64,000 nucleotides of DNA, from contig CBDFKF010000002.1 of assembly GCA_965248765.1 (NCBI GenBank), positions 573,149-637,148 on the forward strand, read 5' to 3'. A program made the position numbers and the translations under genes. The notes beneath the pieces were generated by a model, which did not search any database, was not told where the DNA came from, and was given only the letters and a program-made list of their open reading frames with translations. This DNA is from CBDFKF01 sp965248765 (GTDB lineage: Bacteria; Pseudomonadota; Alphaproteobacteria; VGEJ01). Positions 46,034-55,500 of the stretch are shown here, piece by piece. Position 1 is the stretch's first letter. Every line of letters begins with the position of its first letter.

Positions 46034-46822
46034 CTATGCGGCGACGCGGTGAACCGGAATGCCGAGTTGGCGCGCCTTGTCCACCAGGTTTTCGGTGATG
46101 CCGCCGCCGGGGAAGGCGACGACGCCTTTCGGGAGCAGGTTCAGCAACTCGTCGTTGCGCTTGAAGGGCGCGGCGCGGTTGTGCCGGTTCCAGTCCGGCT
46201 TGCAGACGATCTGATGAACGCCTTTGCTCTCGGCCCATCTGGCGGCGACTTTCTCGACGCCGGCGCTGCCGCCGTGAACCAGCACCATGTCGCCGTACTT
46301 GGCGCGAACGCGCTCCAGGGTGGACCAGATGAAGTCCACGTCCTCGACTTGCTTGCCGCCGGCGATGGCGATGAGGGTGCCGTCCGGCAGGTGTGCCCGG
46401 GTCTCGCGGTCCTTGCGGGCGCGGACGAAGTCGCGGGCCTCGATGACGGCTGAGGTGAGCTTGCCGTTGAGGCTGGTATGCGAGCCGTGACGCGGCCGCC
46501 AAGTCTGGCCGGTCTCGACCTGGTATCCGTCGGCGGCGAGGTCGCGGAGAGTCTCGAAAGCGTCGCGCCGGTCGCCGAAGTTCTGGACGCGCTGGATCAC
46601 GGTCTCCAGCTCGAAAGAGTTGATCTCGGTCCCGTCTTGTCCGCGTTCAAGCTCGCGCAGTTCGGGCGTGAGCTTGTCGACGGCCCGGTCGAGGCGCTGC
46701 ATTTGCGCATGGAGCGTGTTGACGAAACCCCAGAGCAGGTTTTCGCGTTCGTCGGCAAGTTGCACACCGTCCGGCGCGACGGTGTGGGCGAGTAGGCGGA
46801 TGACCTGTTCGAGCCCGGCCAT
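46034..46822 (-). CDS. DUF2493 (SLOG-family) protein, N-terminus altered
   Basis: The C-terminal Rossmann-like SLOG domain is clear: TLIAIAGGKQVEDVDFIWST, MVLVHGGSAGVEKVAARWAE, HQIVCKPDWNRHNRAAPFKR, GVVAFPGGGITENLVDKARQ. The helical N-terminal region (MAGLEQVIRLLAHTVAPDGV, LDRAVDKLTPELRELERGQD) is typical of alphaproteobacterial plasmid DUF2493 proteins. I place the start at the in-frame ATG 46822; the homologous sequence seems to extend back to about 46910 (CDHLALYGAAPQDGE), where it meets a foreign gene fragment. SLOG domains bind nucleotides or their derivatives. Confidence 0.72.
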   Translation of the reverse strand: MAGLEQVIRLLAHTVAPDGVQLADERENLLWGFVNTLHAQMQRLDRAVDKLTPELRELERGQDGTEINSFELETVIQRVQNFGDRRDAFETLRDLAADGYQVETGQTWRPRHGSHTSLNGKLTSAVIEARDFVRARKDRETRAHLPDGTLIAIAGGKQVEDVDFIWSTLERVRAKYGDMVLVHGGSAGVEKVAARWAESKGVHQIVCKPDWNRHNRAAPFKRNDELLNLLPKGVVAFPGGGITENLVDKARQLGIPVHRVAA

Positions 46823-46917
46823 GGCTTCCTCGCGGTCCCAGATGTCGCGGCTGTCGGTCTCGCCGTCCTGTGGCGCCGCCCCGTAGAGGGCCAGGTGGTC
46901 GCAAATCGCTGCGGCGG

Positions 46918-47270
46918 GCGGGATGCAGCAAATAATCGGGTTCACAGCTCTCCAACAGGGAAGACGTTCGATCGTCCACCAGCAGTTCAATACACAGGTT
47001 TTCCGCCCTGCGGCCCTCCTGCCAATCATCCCACTCGAACACCCAAACCCTGAACCGCGGCAACTTGCGCGCCACCTTGAGCCCGGCGGAATGGAGTTTC
47101 CGGAGAAGAGGCTCCGTGTCCATACCATCCGGCGGCCAGTCTTCGAAGGTGAGGATCAATCCCTTGGCTTTGGAACTGCCCGGGTCGAATCCGGAAGGGG
47201 TTTCATCGGCGAGAGGACCGATAGAGAAGAACAGGGACAATGCAACGACGATGACGAGAGTTCGATTCAT
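46918..47270 (-). pseudogene. 5' part of a secreted protein (possible S8 peptidase propeptide region)
   Basis: MNRTLVIVVALSLFFSIGPL is a signal peptide; the following KAKGLILTFEDWPPDGMDTE, LLRKLHSAGLKVARKLPRFR and VWVFEWDDWQEGRRAENLCI have the beta-alpha-beta-like pattern of an inhibitor I9/propeptide-type domain. The frame then runs into the DUF2493 gene near 46918. The rest of the protein is missing. Assignment as an S8 peptidase precursor is a guess. Confidence 0.45.
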
Positions 47271-47378
47271 CCAGGTTCCTGTCCGCCAACCCCGGAGCAA
47301 GCGCATCGGATCGTGTCCCGGGACGTGGTGTAAGAGCCGCGAGCGGGTCGCGGTGTCCGGCGGGCTGAGCCGGATCGC

Positions 47379-48590
47379 TCAAGCGGCCTCGGGAGGCATC
47401 TTGATGAGGGCATTGTCGCTCACCGGCGCGATGGTTTCCAGGGTCATGTAGCGCGCCCTCTGCACCGCCCATTCGTCGTTCTGCTCCATGAGGATAGCGC
47501 CGCTCAGTCGGGTGATGGCGGCCTCGTTGGGGAAGATGCCGACGACGTTGGTGCGGCGCTTGATCTCGCCGTTGAGGCGCTCCAGGGGATTGGTCGAGTG
47601 GAGCTTGGTGCGGTGCTCCTTGGGGAAGCTCATATAGGCCAGCACGTCGGGCTCGGCTTGGTCCATGAGGTTTGCCAGCTTGGGCGCCTTGGGGCGGAGC
47701 TGGTCGGCCACCTGGCGCCACTGGGTCTTGGCGGCCGCGGCGTCCTCCTGGGCGAAGGCGGTGGCGACGAAGGCGGAGACCACGCGCCGGCCCTGCTTGC
47801 CGGCATGGCCCAGGAGGTTGCGCATGAAGTGCACCCGGCAGCGCTGCCAAGTGGCGTTGAGGACACGAGCGGCGGCGGCCTTGAGGCCCTTGTGGTCATC
47901 GGAGATCACCAGCGTGACGCCGCGCAAACCCCGTCTGGCCAGGCATCGGAGGAACTCGGTCCAGAAGGTCTCGGCCTCCGAGGCGCCGACCGCCATGCCG
48001 AGGACCTCGCGCCGGCCCTGGGTGTTGACGGCGACGGCGACGATCACCGCGACCGAGACGATGCGCCCGGACTGGCGCACCTTCACATAGGTTGCATCCA
48101 GCCAGAGGTAGGGCCAGTCGCCTTCCAGGGGCCGCTCGAGGAAGGTCCGGACCTTGTCGTCGATCTCTCCGCAGAGCCGCGAGACCTGGCTCTTGGAGAT
48201 GCCGGTCATACCCATGGCCTGGACCAGGTCATCGACCGATCGGGTCGAGACGCCCTGGATGTAGGCCTCCTGGATCACCGCCGTGAGCGCCTTCTCGGCC
48301 ATCCGCCGGGGCTCCAGGAAGCCGGGGAAGTAGGAGCCCTTCCGCAGCTTGGGAATGTTCAGCGCGACGCTGCCGGCGCGGCTCTCCCACACCCGGTCGC
48401 GATAGCCGTTGCGGTGGTTGATGCGCGCCGGCGAACGCTCGCCGTGGCCGGCGCCGGTCAGGCCCCGGACCTCCAGTTCCATCAAACGCTGGGCGGTGAA
48501 GCCGATCATCTCGCGCAGCAGATCGGCGTCAGAACTCTTTTCCAGCAAACTACGAAGCGTCATCATGTCGTCGGTCATCGTGGTCTCCAT
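47379..48590 (-). CDS. IS256-family (mutator-type) transposase
   Basis: About 403 residues, full length: LREMIGFTAQRLMELEVRGL, NHRNGYRDRVWESRAGSVAL, PYLWLDATYVKVRQSGRIVS (first Asp), GVTLVISDDHKGLKAAAARV (second Asp), and STNPLERLNGEIKRRTNVVG (Glu). All catalytic residues are present and the frame is open, so it is probably active. The METTM or MTDDM methionines (48590 or 48578) are possible starts. Confidence 0.95.
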   Translation of the reverse strand: METTMTDDMMTLRSLLEKSSDADLLREMIGFTAQRLMELEVRGLTGAGHGERSPARINHRNGYRDRVWESRAGSVALNIPKLRKGSYFPGFLEPRRMAEKALTAVIQEAYIQGVSTRSVDDLVQAMGMTGISKSQVSRLCGEIDDKVRTFLERPLEGDWPYLWLDATYVKVRQSGRIVSVAVIVAVAVNTQGRREVLGMAVGASEAETFWTEFLRCLARRGLRGVTLVISDDHKGLKAAAARVLNATWQRCRVHFMRNLLGHAGKQGRRVVSAFVATAFAQEDAAAAKTQWRQVADQLRPKAPKLANLMDQAEPDVLAYMSFPKEHRTKLHSTNPLERLNGEIKRRTNVVGIFPNEAAITRLSGAILMEQNDEWAVQRARYMTLETIAPVSDNALIKMPPEAA

Positions 48591-48648
48591 TGGTTCCAGG
48601 TTGCGTTGCCACAACCCAACCCTAAACCGGAAACCGCGATGACCGCCC

Positions 48649-48716
48649 GCTGTGGATAACCGGCTTGCCTAGGCCAAACTCTTGGCGGTCGCTACGGCAA
48701 GCCGGTTACCCACAGC
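48649..48716. repeat. 21-bp inverted repeat near the IS256 end
   Basis: GCTGTGGATAACCGGCTTGCC at 48649-48669 (described by position) pairs with 48696-48716 with one mismatch; the loop is 26 bases. Contains TGTGGATAA, a frequent DnaA-box-like or Holliday-type IS motif. May serve the transposase or be a hairpin upstream of its gene. Confidence 0.6.
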
Positions 48717-48849
48717 TCCTACACCACTCAACGCACCTTCGGTGCTAACTCTCTGAAACAGGGTCGTTTTTTCTCCTGGCAATTGTTGCAGCGGAACGGA
48801 TTGCGCAACTCCCGCTTCCCCGGCTGCAACCGCAATCGGGAGAAGGTTC

Positions 48850-49971
48850 ATGCCCAAGGTCATGCTGACCGACGCCCGCGTCAAGGTGCTGCGGCCGCGC
48901 AGGACCGCCTACGATATCCGCGACGGCAAGCTCAGGGGCTTCGGTGTCCGGGTGCTGCCCTCCGGCCGCAAACGCTTCTTCGTCCATTGCCAGCACCGGG
49001 GAGAACGCGTTTGGAAGATCGTCGGCGACGCCACGGCCATGGGTGTGGGCCAGGCGCGGTCCTGCGCGGTCCGAACGCTCGCCGCGATCCGGCGGGGAGA
49101 GGGCCCGCCCCGCGATCCCGCCGAGACCCTCTTCGAGGCCGTCGCCGAGACCGTATTCGAGCGCTACCGGAGGCTCTGGAAGCCGGGAACGCTCGATGTC
49201 AACCGGTGCTACCTGAAAAACCAAATCCTGCCCCACTTCCGGGGACGGCAAGTCGCCGACATCGACCGGCGGAATGTCCGCGACTGGTTCGCCTCGCTGC
49301 GCGCCACGCCGGTTGCCGCCGACCGGTCCATGCCGGTGCTCTCCGTCATCATAAGGGAGGCGGAAGCCATGGGCCTTCGACCGGAGGGTTCGAACCCCTG
49401 CCTCGGCATCCGGCGCTACCGCCGCAAGGGACGGGCGCGCTTCCTGTCCGACGACGAGATACGCTGCCTGTCCGCAACACTGTCGGCCCATGTGGACACA
49501 TCGCCCCGGCAGGTCGCCGTGGTCCGGCTCCTCCTGCTCACGGGATGCCGCAAGAGCGAGATCTTGACCCTCCGCTGGTCCGACTACCGCGAGGGTCACC
49601 TCTTTCTACGCGACAGCAAGACCGGGTCCCGCACCGTCTGGCTGTCGCGGCCGGCCCGGAACGTTCTCGACGGGCTGGACCGGACCGGACAGTGGGTGTT
49701 CCCGGCGGCGCGCGGCAAAGGGCCGAGGAACAAGGGCTGGCTCGAAGGGTTCTGGGACACGGTTCGTGCCGAAGCCGGGTTGCCCGGCGTTCGCCTGCAC
49801 GACCTCCGCCACACGCATGCCAGCATCGCCCTGCGGCAAGGTGAGACCGTCCTCACCATCGCCAGGCTGCTCGGTCACCGGAACCCGGAGACGACGCTCA
49901 AATACACGCATCTGGCCGACACAATGGTTCGCGAAGCTGCCGAGACGGTCGGCGCCGTGCTGGAGGGCTGA
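48850..49971 (+). CDS. tyrosine recombinase (integrase), first of a tandem pair
   Basis: 373 residues. The N-terminal arm-binding domain (DUF4102-like: YDIRDGKLRGFGVRVLPSGR) comes first, followed by a core-binding domain and the catalytic domain with all residues visible: Arg in LTGCRKSEILTLRW, Lys in SKTGSRTV, His-x2-Arg in LHDLRHTHAS, His in LLGHRNPETTL and Tyr in KYTHLAD. GGGAGAAGG precedes the ATG. It ends 3 bases before the second recombinase. It probably mobilised the flanking island. Confidence 0.93.
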   Translation: MPKVMLTDARVKVLRPRRTAYDIRDGKLRGFGVRVLPSGRKRFFVHCQHRGERVWKIVGDATAMGVGQARSCAVRTLAAIRRGEGPPRDPAETLFEAVAETVFERYRRLWKPGTLDVNRCYLKNQILPHFRGRQVADIDRRNVRDWFASLRATPVAADRSMPVLSVIIREAEAMGLRPEGSNPCLGIRRYRRKGRARFLSDDEIRCLSATLSAHVDTSPRQVAVVRLLLLTGCRKSEILTLRWSDYREGHLFLRDSKTGSRTVWLSRPARNVLDGLDRTGQWVFPAARGKGPRNKGWLEGFWDTVRAEAGLPGVRLHDLRHTHASIALRQGETVLTIARLLGHRNPETTLKYTHLADTMVREAAETVGAVLEG

Positions 49972-49974
49972 GGC

Positions 49975-51123
49975 ATGGCAAGCAAGGAACGCATGCGGCT
50001 TACCGACGCCGCCATCGCCCGCCATCGCCCCCGCGAACGGGAATATACGGTCTGGGACACGCGCTTTGCCGGTCTCGGCGTCCGGGTTCGACCGTCCGGT
50101 GGGCGGAGCTGGATATTCCTGCGCAACACCGGCGGGGGGACTCGCAGGATATCCCTCGGTCAGGCGGAGCTGAAGACGGTCGAGGAGGTTCGCCGCGAGT
50201 GCCATGCGCTCGCGGCGGAACCCGCGAGCGAGGACAAGCCGGACGAGATCCGCCATGCTGTCCCGTCGTTCCGGGACTTCGTCGCCGGCTCATGGAAAGA
50301 GGCCCATTGCGATCGCTACAAGCCGTCAACCCAAAGGGGCGTGCGATCCATCCTCGCCAGGCAACTGCTGCCCGCCTTCGGCTCGAAACCGCTGGACCGC
50401 ATATCCCCGGCACAGGTCAGGCGCTGGTTCGACGCATACAGCCGGACTGCCCCGGGCGGGGCCAACCGTGCTCTCGACCTTCTCCGGCAAATTCTGAACT
50501 TCGGAGTTGCCTGCGGTCACCTCGGCACCAATCCTGCCCAAGGCGTCAAAAGGAACCGGCGACCGGCGCTCACGCGATTCCTGTCGCGCGAGGAGATCGG
50601 CCACCTGCACCGGGTGCTGGACAGGCAAACCCGAAAGAGCAGCCGGCAGCAGGCCGACATCATCCGTCTCCTGCTTCTGACCGGGTGCCGCAAGGGCGAA
50701 ATCGTCCGCCTGCGCTGGTCCGCGGTCGACGGCGACAGGCTGGTCCTCGCCGACGGCAAGACCGGGCCGAGAACGGTTCCCCTCAATACCCAAGCCCGCC
50801 GCATCCTCGAACGCCAGCCAAGAGACGGGAGCTCTTTCGTGTTTCCATCGCCGCGCGACTTGTCGCGGCCGCGCGGCCGCAACCTCGCGCTCTGGTATCG
50901 CGTCCGGCGGGAAGCCGGCATCGAGGATGTCCGCCTTCACGACCTGCGCCATACCCATGCCAGCCACGCGGTGATGAACGGCGTGCCGGTGCCGGTCGTC
51001 TCGCGGCTGCTCGGCCACAGCAATGTCAGCATGACGCTGCGCTACGCCCATCTCGGGGACCCGGACATCGAGGCGGCGGCCGAGAGAGTCGGGCAATCCA
51101 TCGCCGCCATCATGGGCATTTGA
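49975..51123 (+). CDS. tyrosine recombinase (integrase), second of a tandem pair
   Basis: 382 residues, related to the one before (shared DTRFAGLGVRVRPSGGRSWI arm domain). Catalytic set: Arg in LTGCRKGEIVRLRW, Lys in GKTGPRTV, His-x2-Arg in LHDLRHTHAS, His in LLGHSNVSMTL and Tyr in RYAHLGD. Intact. Its 3' end lies 100 bases from an initiator-tRNA 3' fragment, which is likely the element's att site. Two adjacent different integrases suggest they act together or belong to successive elements. Confidence 0.93.
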   Translation: MASKERMRLTDAAIARHRPREREYTVWDTRFAGLGVRVRPSGGRSWIFLRNTGGGTRRISLGQAELKTVEEVRRECHALAAEPASEDKPDEIRHAVPSFRDFVAGSWKEAHCDRYKPSTQRGVRSILARQLLPAFGSKPLDRISPAQVRRWFDAYSRTAPGGANRALDLLRQILNFGVACGHLGTNPAQGVKRNRRPALTRFLSREEIGHLHRVLDRQTRKSSRQQADIIRLLLLTGCRKGEIVRLRWSAVDGDRLVLADGKTGPRTVPLNTQARRILERQPRDGSSFVFPSPRDLSRPRGRNLALWYRVRREAGIEDVRLHDLRHTHASHAVMNGVPVPVVSRLLGHSNVSMTLRYAHLGDPDIEAAAERVGQSIAAIMGI

Positions 51124-51224
51124 CCGTGCGGTTGCCGGTGTCAATCCAAGCGCTTGCTCGAACGGTTGTGACCGTTTGCAAGATAATTGATCGTTTGGTT
51201 AGCAGCCTCCGTTTAACACTCAGC

Positions 51225-51269
51225 CTCATAACCTGAAGGTCGCAGGTTCGCATCCTACCCCCGCAACCA
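51225..51269 (+). other. 3' fragment of an initiator tRNA-Met, probable att site
   Basis: 45 bases starting at CTCATAACCTGAAGGTCGCA and ending CCCCCGCAACCA: anticodon CAU with half its arm, variable loop, T arm, acceptor 3' strand and CCA. The 5' half of the tRNA is absent, so it is not a gene. A duplicated tRNA 3' end beside integrase genes is the signature of att sequence left by tRNA-targeted integration. Confidence 0.75.
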
Positions 51270-51448
51270 AAAAGACCCGTAACTTCAAATAGTTACAGGA
51301 CTTCCAATTTTGTGTGTCACGACACGGCCGCCACGACTCCGCACAATCTCCGTAAATGGCGTGGCGACGAGTGGCGAGGGGTGGCGATCAAGGTCCGGGC
51401 ACATCGTAAACACAGTGCCCCACCTTGCCCCGAGCCCAGCACCGACGC

Positions 51449-51580
51449 ATGATTCCTGGGCTTCTTAGTCACACCCAGGTCCAGACCACGGCCCACTACG
51501 CCCATCTCGCCGCCGACTCGGTCAAGCAGGCGGTCGATGATGTGTCCGCCAGCATCAAGGCGGCGCTCGAAGAGCGTTGA
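51449..51580 (+). pseudogene. C-terminal remnant of a third tyrosine recombinase
   Basis: 43 residues: MIPGLLSHTQVQTTAHYAHL followed by AADSVKQAVDDVSASIKAAL. This contains the final His region and the catalytic Tyr (HYAHLAAD) of a recombinase different from the two upstream. Everything before is lost. Shows an older integration at the same spot. Confidence 0.78.
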
Positions 51581-51639
51581 CGGGACGCATGTACACGCTC
51601 CGGGCGCCAAACTGCGTTGGTTGCGCGCCTCGCTGCTCA

Positions 51640-51838
51640 CCTTCGATGACCCCGAATCCCGCTTCCTCCCCATCGACTGCCTGGAGGACTTTCCGCCCGG
51701 GCGGTTCTAGCCTCTACCGGCGCTTGCTGATACCGCCCACGGTGAACGGCGCCACCGAGTTCGCCTGGGTCTACACACGGTCGAGACGACCGGCATCAAG
51801 CGGCGACGGATCGTGTCCGGACGCTGGCCGGAGTAAGG
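51640..51838 (+). pseudogene. gamma-glutamylcyclotransferase-like (AIG2) remnant
   Basis: Pieces in different frames read FDDPESRFLPIDCLEDFPPG, then SLYRRLLIPPTVNGATEFAW with VYT, then ETTGIKRRRIVSGRWPE. Together they match the C-terminal half of AIG2/gamma-glutamylcyclotransferase proteins (LDxLEDFxPG..SLYRRVLVPV...SGxWPE). Two frameshifts and no N-terminus. Confidence 0.5.
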
Positions 51839-51901
51839 GTTCCCCACGTACAGCGGAGGCGCTCCGTCAGGAGCGCCCGACTCAGTACGGCCGCTCTGGA
51901 A

Positions 51902-51930
51902 TTGACAAGATATGATAGGATTCATATATT
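51902..51930 (+). promoter_or_regulatory. strong sigma-70 promoter of the DISARM-like operon
   Basis: TTGACA at 51902-51907, a 17-base spacer, and TATATT at 51925-51930, in a locally AT-rich stretch that stands out from the GC-rich surroundings. It lies 48 bases upstream of the first gene of the locus. The best promoter match noticed in the window. Confidence 0.75.
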
Positions 51931-51977
51931 CTTGTATGGATTGGTCTGGTCTTTCCATGAATAGAGGGCGGTAGGCT

Positions 51978-52208
51978 ATGGCTTCTGAAGAGCCTTGGGT
52001 CGGTATCGCGGACGTAGCAGCCCACCTGCACGTAGCCAAGGACACGGTTTACCGATGGGTCGACACGCAGGGGCTGCCGGCGCACCGCGTGGGACGACTG
52101 TTTCGTTTCAGGCTTTCGGAGGTGGACAAGTGGGTGAAAGCTGGCGTGGATGAATCGGGGAGGAGTTCTTCCGACAAGACGGAAGAAAGCGAGACGGGAA
52201 ATGGCTGA
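51978..52208 (+). CDS. excisionase-family helix-turn-helix protein
   Basis: 76 residues: EPWVGIADVAAHLHVAKDTV then YRWVDTQGLPAHRVGRLFRF and SEVDKWVKAG, the MerR-like winged helix of the 'excisionase/HTH_17' family, with an acidic Ser-rich tail. Small proteins of this kind are often the first gene of defence operons and may regulate it. It overlaps the next gene by 8 bases and follows the promoter at 51902. Confidence 0.8.
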   Translation: MASEEPWVGIADVAAHLHVAKDTVYRWVDTQGLPAHRVGRLFRFRLSEVDKWVKAGVDESGRSSSDKTEESETGNG

Positions 52209-52437
52209 GAACGCCCGCACCGATGCACGTCGGGGTCGCGCCGAACGCGTCCAACATCACGAGATGGTAGGCCGGTACCTCGAAGATCATAGTTCGATAT
52301 CACGGAGAGACGTGGCGGAACTCTGCGCCATCTCCGACCCCCAGGGGTACGGGCTGTTGAAGAAGATGGAGTCGGAGGGGGTTCTCCGTCGGGTCGGTAC
52401 TCGGGGAAGAAGTGTTCGCTATGAAAGAAACGCATAA
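52201..52437 (+). CDS. small winged-helix DNA-binding protein
   Basis: 78 residues: GRAERVQHHEMVGRYLEDHS then SISRRDVAELCAISDPQGYG and LLKKMESEGVLRRVGTRGRS. The helix-turn-helix plus wing resembles regulators that bind upstream of defence genes. It overlaps the upstream gene and is followed by a 105-base spacer with repeats that could be its operator. Confidence 0.68.
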   Translation: MAENARTDARRGRAERVQHHEMVGRYLEDHSSISRRDVAELCAISDPQGYGLLKKMESEGVLRRVGTRGRSVRYERNA

Positions 52438-52440
52438 AAA

Positions 52441-52491
52441 GCACGGCGTGCGTTTACCAAAAGCACGCGTGCGTTTAATTGCACGCGGTTA
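52441..52491. promoter_or_regulatory. operator-like direct repeats before the DrmD-like gene
   Basis: GCACGGCGTGCGTTTA (52441-52456) and GCACGCGTGCGTTTA (52463-52477), then a partial third copy GCACGCGGTTA (52481-52491), spaced about two helical turns. The core GCACGCGTGC is a perfect palindrome. A plausible binding site for one of the two small regulators; inferred only from the pattern. Confidence 0.5.
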
Positions 52492-52542
52492 CAGCTGTGT
52501 ACCGGACCGCGGCAGCGATTTCGACGAGGAGTGGGACTAGCA

Positions 52543-55500
52543 GTGGCGACCCTTGAAGACTTACAGGCGGGAGCGTTCATCAGAGGGCTGGCACCTGGTG
52601 GAGTAGCCAAGGTCGTCCAAATCGAATGGTTCGGCGATCAGGCAGTCAAGGTTACCTACGAGGACGCGACGGGAGCTGTCGGTAACCGGCTCGTGTATCG
52701 CAACGAGGAGCCCTCGCTCGAGGTCGTAGAGGCGGGGCGCCCGTGGTCGTTCGATGGCGACGGCGCGCTCTTGAGACTTGTCTCTGAGGCCTATCGCATT
52801 CGCCTGGCTCACCTGTTCGATCCCTACCTCGCTATCCACACCTCGCGTATCGAGCCACTGCCGCACCAGATCACGGCCGTGTACGGAGAGATGCTGCCGC
52901 GCCAGCCCATGCGCTTTCTGTTGGCCGACGATCCTGGCGCCGGCAAAACAATCATGGCCGGCCTCTTCATCAAGGAACTGATGATCCGAGGTGATGTTGA
53001 GCGTTGTCTCGTGGTCGCGCCTGGCGGTCTGGTCGAGCAATGGCAGGATGAGCTGCGTGAGAAGTTCGGCTTGCGCTTCGACATCCTGACCAGAGATCAG
53101 GTGGAGACCGCCCACAACGCCAACCCGTTCACAGAACGCAACCTCCTCATCGCCCGCCTCGACATGCTTTCCCGCAATCCGGACCTTCAGTCCAAGCTGA
53201 GCGCGGCGCAGGAGTGGGACCTGATCGTATGCGATGAGGCCCACCGCATGTCGGCGAGCTTCTACGGGGGCGAGGTGAAGTACACCAAACGCTACCAGCT
53301 CGGACAGCTCCTCGGCGGCTGCGGCCGACACTTTCTGTTGACGACGGCCACACCGCACAACGGCAAAGAGGAGGACTTCCAGCTCTTCATGGCGCTGCTC
53401 GACGCGGATCGCTTCGAAGGCCGCTTCCGGGACGGCGTGCACCAGGCGGACGTTTCTGACCTGATGCGCCGGCTCACCAAGGAGGAGCTGGTCAAGTTCG
53501 ACGGCAAGCCGCTGTTCCCCGAGCGTCGCGCCTATACCGTCAAGTACGAGCTTTCGGCAGCTGAGGCCGCACTCTACGCCGAGGTCACCACCTACGTGCG
53601 CGAGGAGATGAACCGGGCCGAGCGGTTCGCCGCGGAGGGCGATGACAAGCGTCGTCAGAACGTCGGGTTCGCGCTTCAAATCCTGCAGCGCAGGCTTGCA
53701 TCCTCGCCGGCCGCCATCCACGAGTCGCTGCGTCGACGTCGCGAGCGGTTGGAAGCGCGCCTGGCGGAGGAACGCCTCATGAAGCGGGGCCAAGAGGCGC
53801 ACCTTGCGGCCGATCCCGGATTACCTGCTTGGTGGGAGGACGACGAAACCGAGATCGAGGACGCGCCCGGTGACGAGGCCGAGGCCACCGAGGAGGCGAT
53901 CCTCGACAAAGCGACGGCCGCACGCACCATTGCTGAACTCGAAACCGAAATTGAAACGCTGCGCGGGCTCGAAGCGCATGCCGCGAAATTGCGTCGCTCG
54001 GGAACCGACACCAAGTGGACCCAGCTCAACGGCATCCTGGACCATCCGCTCATGACGGACGCGGATGGCAACCGCCGCAAGCTAATTGTCTTCACCGAGC
54101 CGCGCGATACGTTGACCTATCTGGCTGATCGCATCCGAACGAGGCTCGGCCGGCCAGAGGCCGTCGTGGTTATCCATGGCAGCGTCGGGCGCGAGGATCG
54201 GCGCAAGGCGGTCGAGGCATTCACTCACGACAAAGATGTGCTTGTCCTGGTCGCGAACGATGCGGCCGGCGAGGGCATCAATCTCCAGCGCGCCCACCTC
54301 ATGGTGAACTACGACCTACCGTGGAACCCCAACCGGCTTGAGCAGCGCTTCGGTCGCATACACCGAATCGGTCAGACCGAGGTCTGCCATTGCTGGAATC
54401 TCGTTGCCGCCGACACACGAGAGGGTGAGGTCTATTCGCGTCTCTTGGACAAGATCGAAGTGGCGCGTGTCGCCCTCGGTGGGCGGGTGTACGACGTCCT
54501 TGGCCGTCTCTTTGAGGCCCGCGCACTTCGCGACCTGCTCATGGAGGCGATCCGGTACGGCGAGCGGCCAGACGTCAAGGAGCGGTTGTACCAGGTAGTG
54601 GACGACGCGGTTGATCAGAAGCATCTGCTTGACCTGATCGCCGACCGCGCGCTCGTTCGAAACTCGATGACGATGGCCGACGTGGCGCGGATTCGCGAGG
54701 AGATGGAGCGCGCCGAAGCACGACGCTTGCAACCCTTCCACATTCAAACCTTTTTCCTTGAGGCGTTCCGGCATTTGGGTGGCCGCGTGAATCGACGCGA
54801 AACCGGGCGCTGGGAGATCACTCGGGTTCCCGGTCCCGTTCGGGAGCGCGACCGGCTGATCGGGGTCGGCGCACCGATACAGTCACGCTACGAGCGTATC
54901 TGTTTCGAGAAGGACAAGATCAACCAGCCCCCCGTCGCCGCATACGTCTGTCCTGGCCATCCCCTGCTCGACGCCACGATGGACTTGGTGCTCGAACGAT
55001 ACCGCGGTCTGTTGAAGCGCGGCGCCGTTCTGGTAGACGAGACCGACGACGGCGAGGAACTGCGTGCGCTGTTCTATCTCGAACACGCGGTTCAGGATGG
55101 CCGCGTTGGCCGCGACGGCCAACAGCAAGTCGTCTCCCAGCGTCTCCAGTTCGTCGAGATCGATGTGGCGGGTCGCGCGAGCGATTCCGGGCCCGCGCCG
55201 TATCTCGATTATCGACCACTGACGGATGACGAGCGCTCCTTGGTCGCCGAAGCCCTCAACGCCCCCTGGCTGTCAAGTGACGTGGAAGGGAAAGTTATCG
55301 GCCACGCGGTCGCGTCCGTCGTTCCTTGGCACATCGAGGAGGTGCGGGACCGTCGCCTGCCCGAGATTGACAAGGTGGAACGCGAGGTTACCGCGCGCCT
55401 GAAGAAAGAGATCAACTACTGGGATCATCGCGCCGAGGATTTGAAGGCGCAGGAACGGGCCGGCAAGCAGACCCGGCTCTCGGCGGGTCAGGCTGAGGCG

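Larger units (their letters stand above)
47325..48727 (-). mobile_element. IS256-family insertion sequence
   Basis: About 1.4 kb with imperfect terminal inverted repeats: left GTGGTGTAAGAGC, right (reverse complement) GTGGTGTAGGAGC. Contains one intact transposase. Near the right end there is an additional 21-bp inverted repeat (48649-48716). The 9 bases on each side do not match, so I see no target duplication. Confidence 0.8.

Noticed and set aside
51225..51269. Complete tRNA gene
   Set aside because: No matching 5' acceptor strand or D arm upstream; only the 3' half is present.
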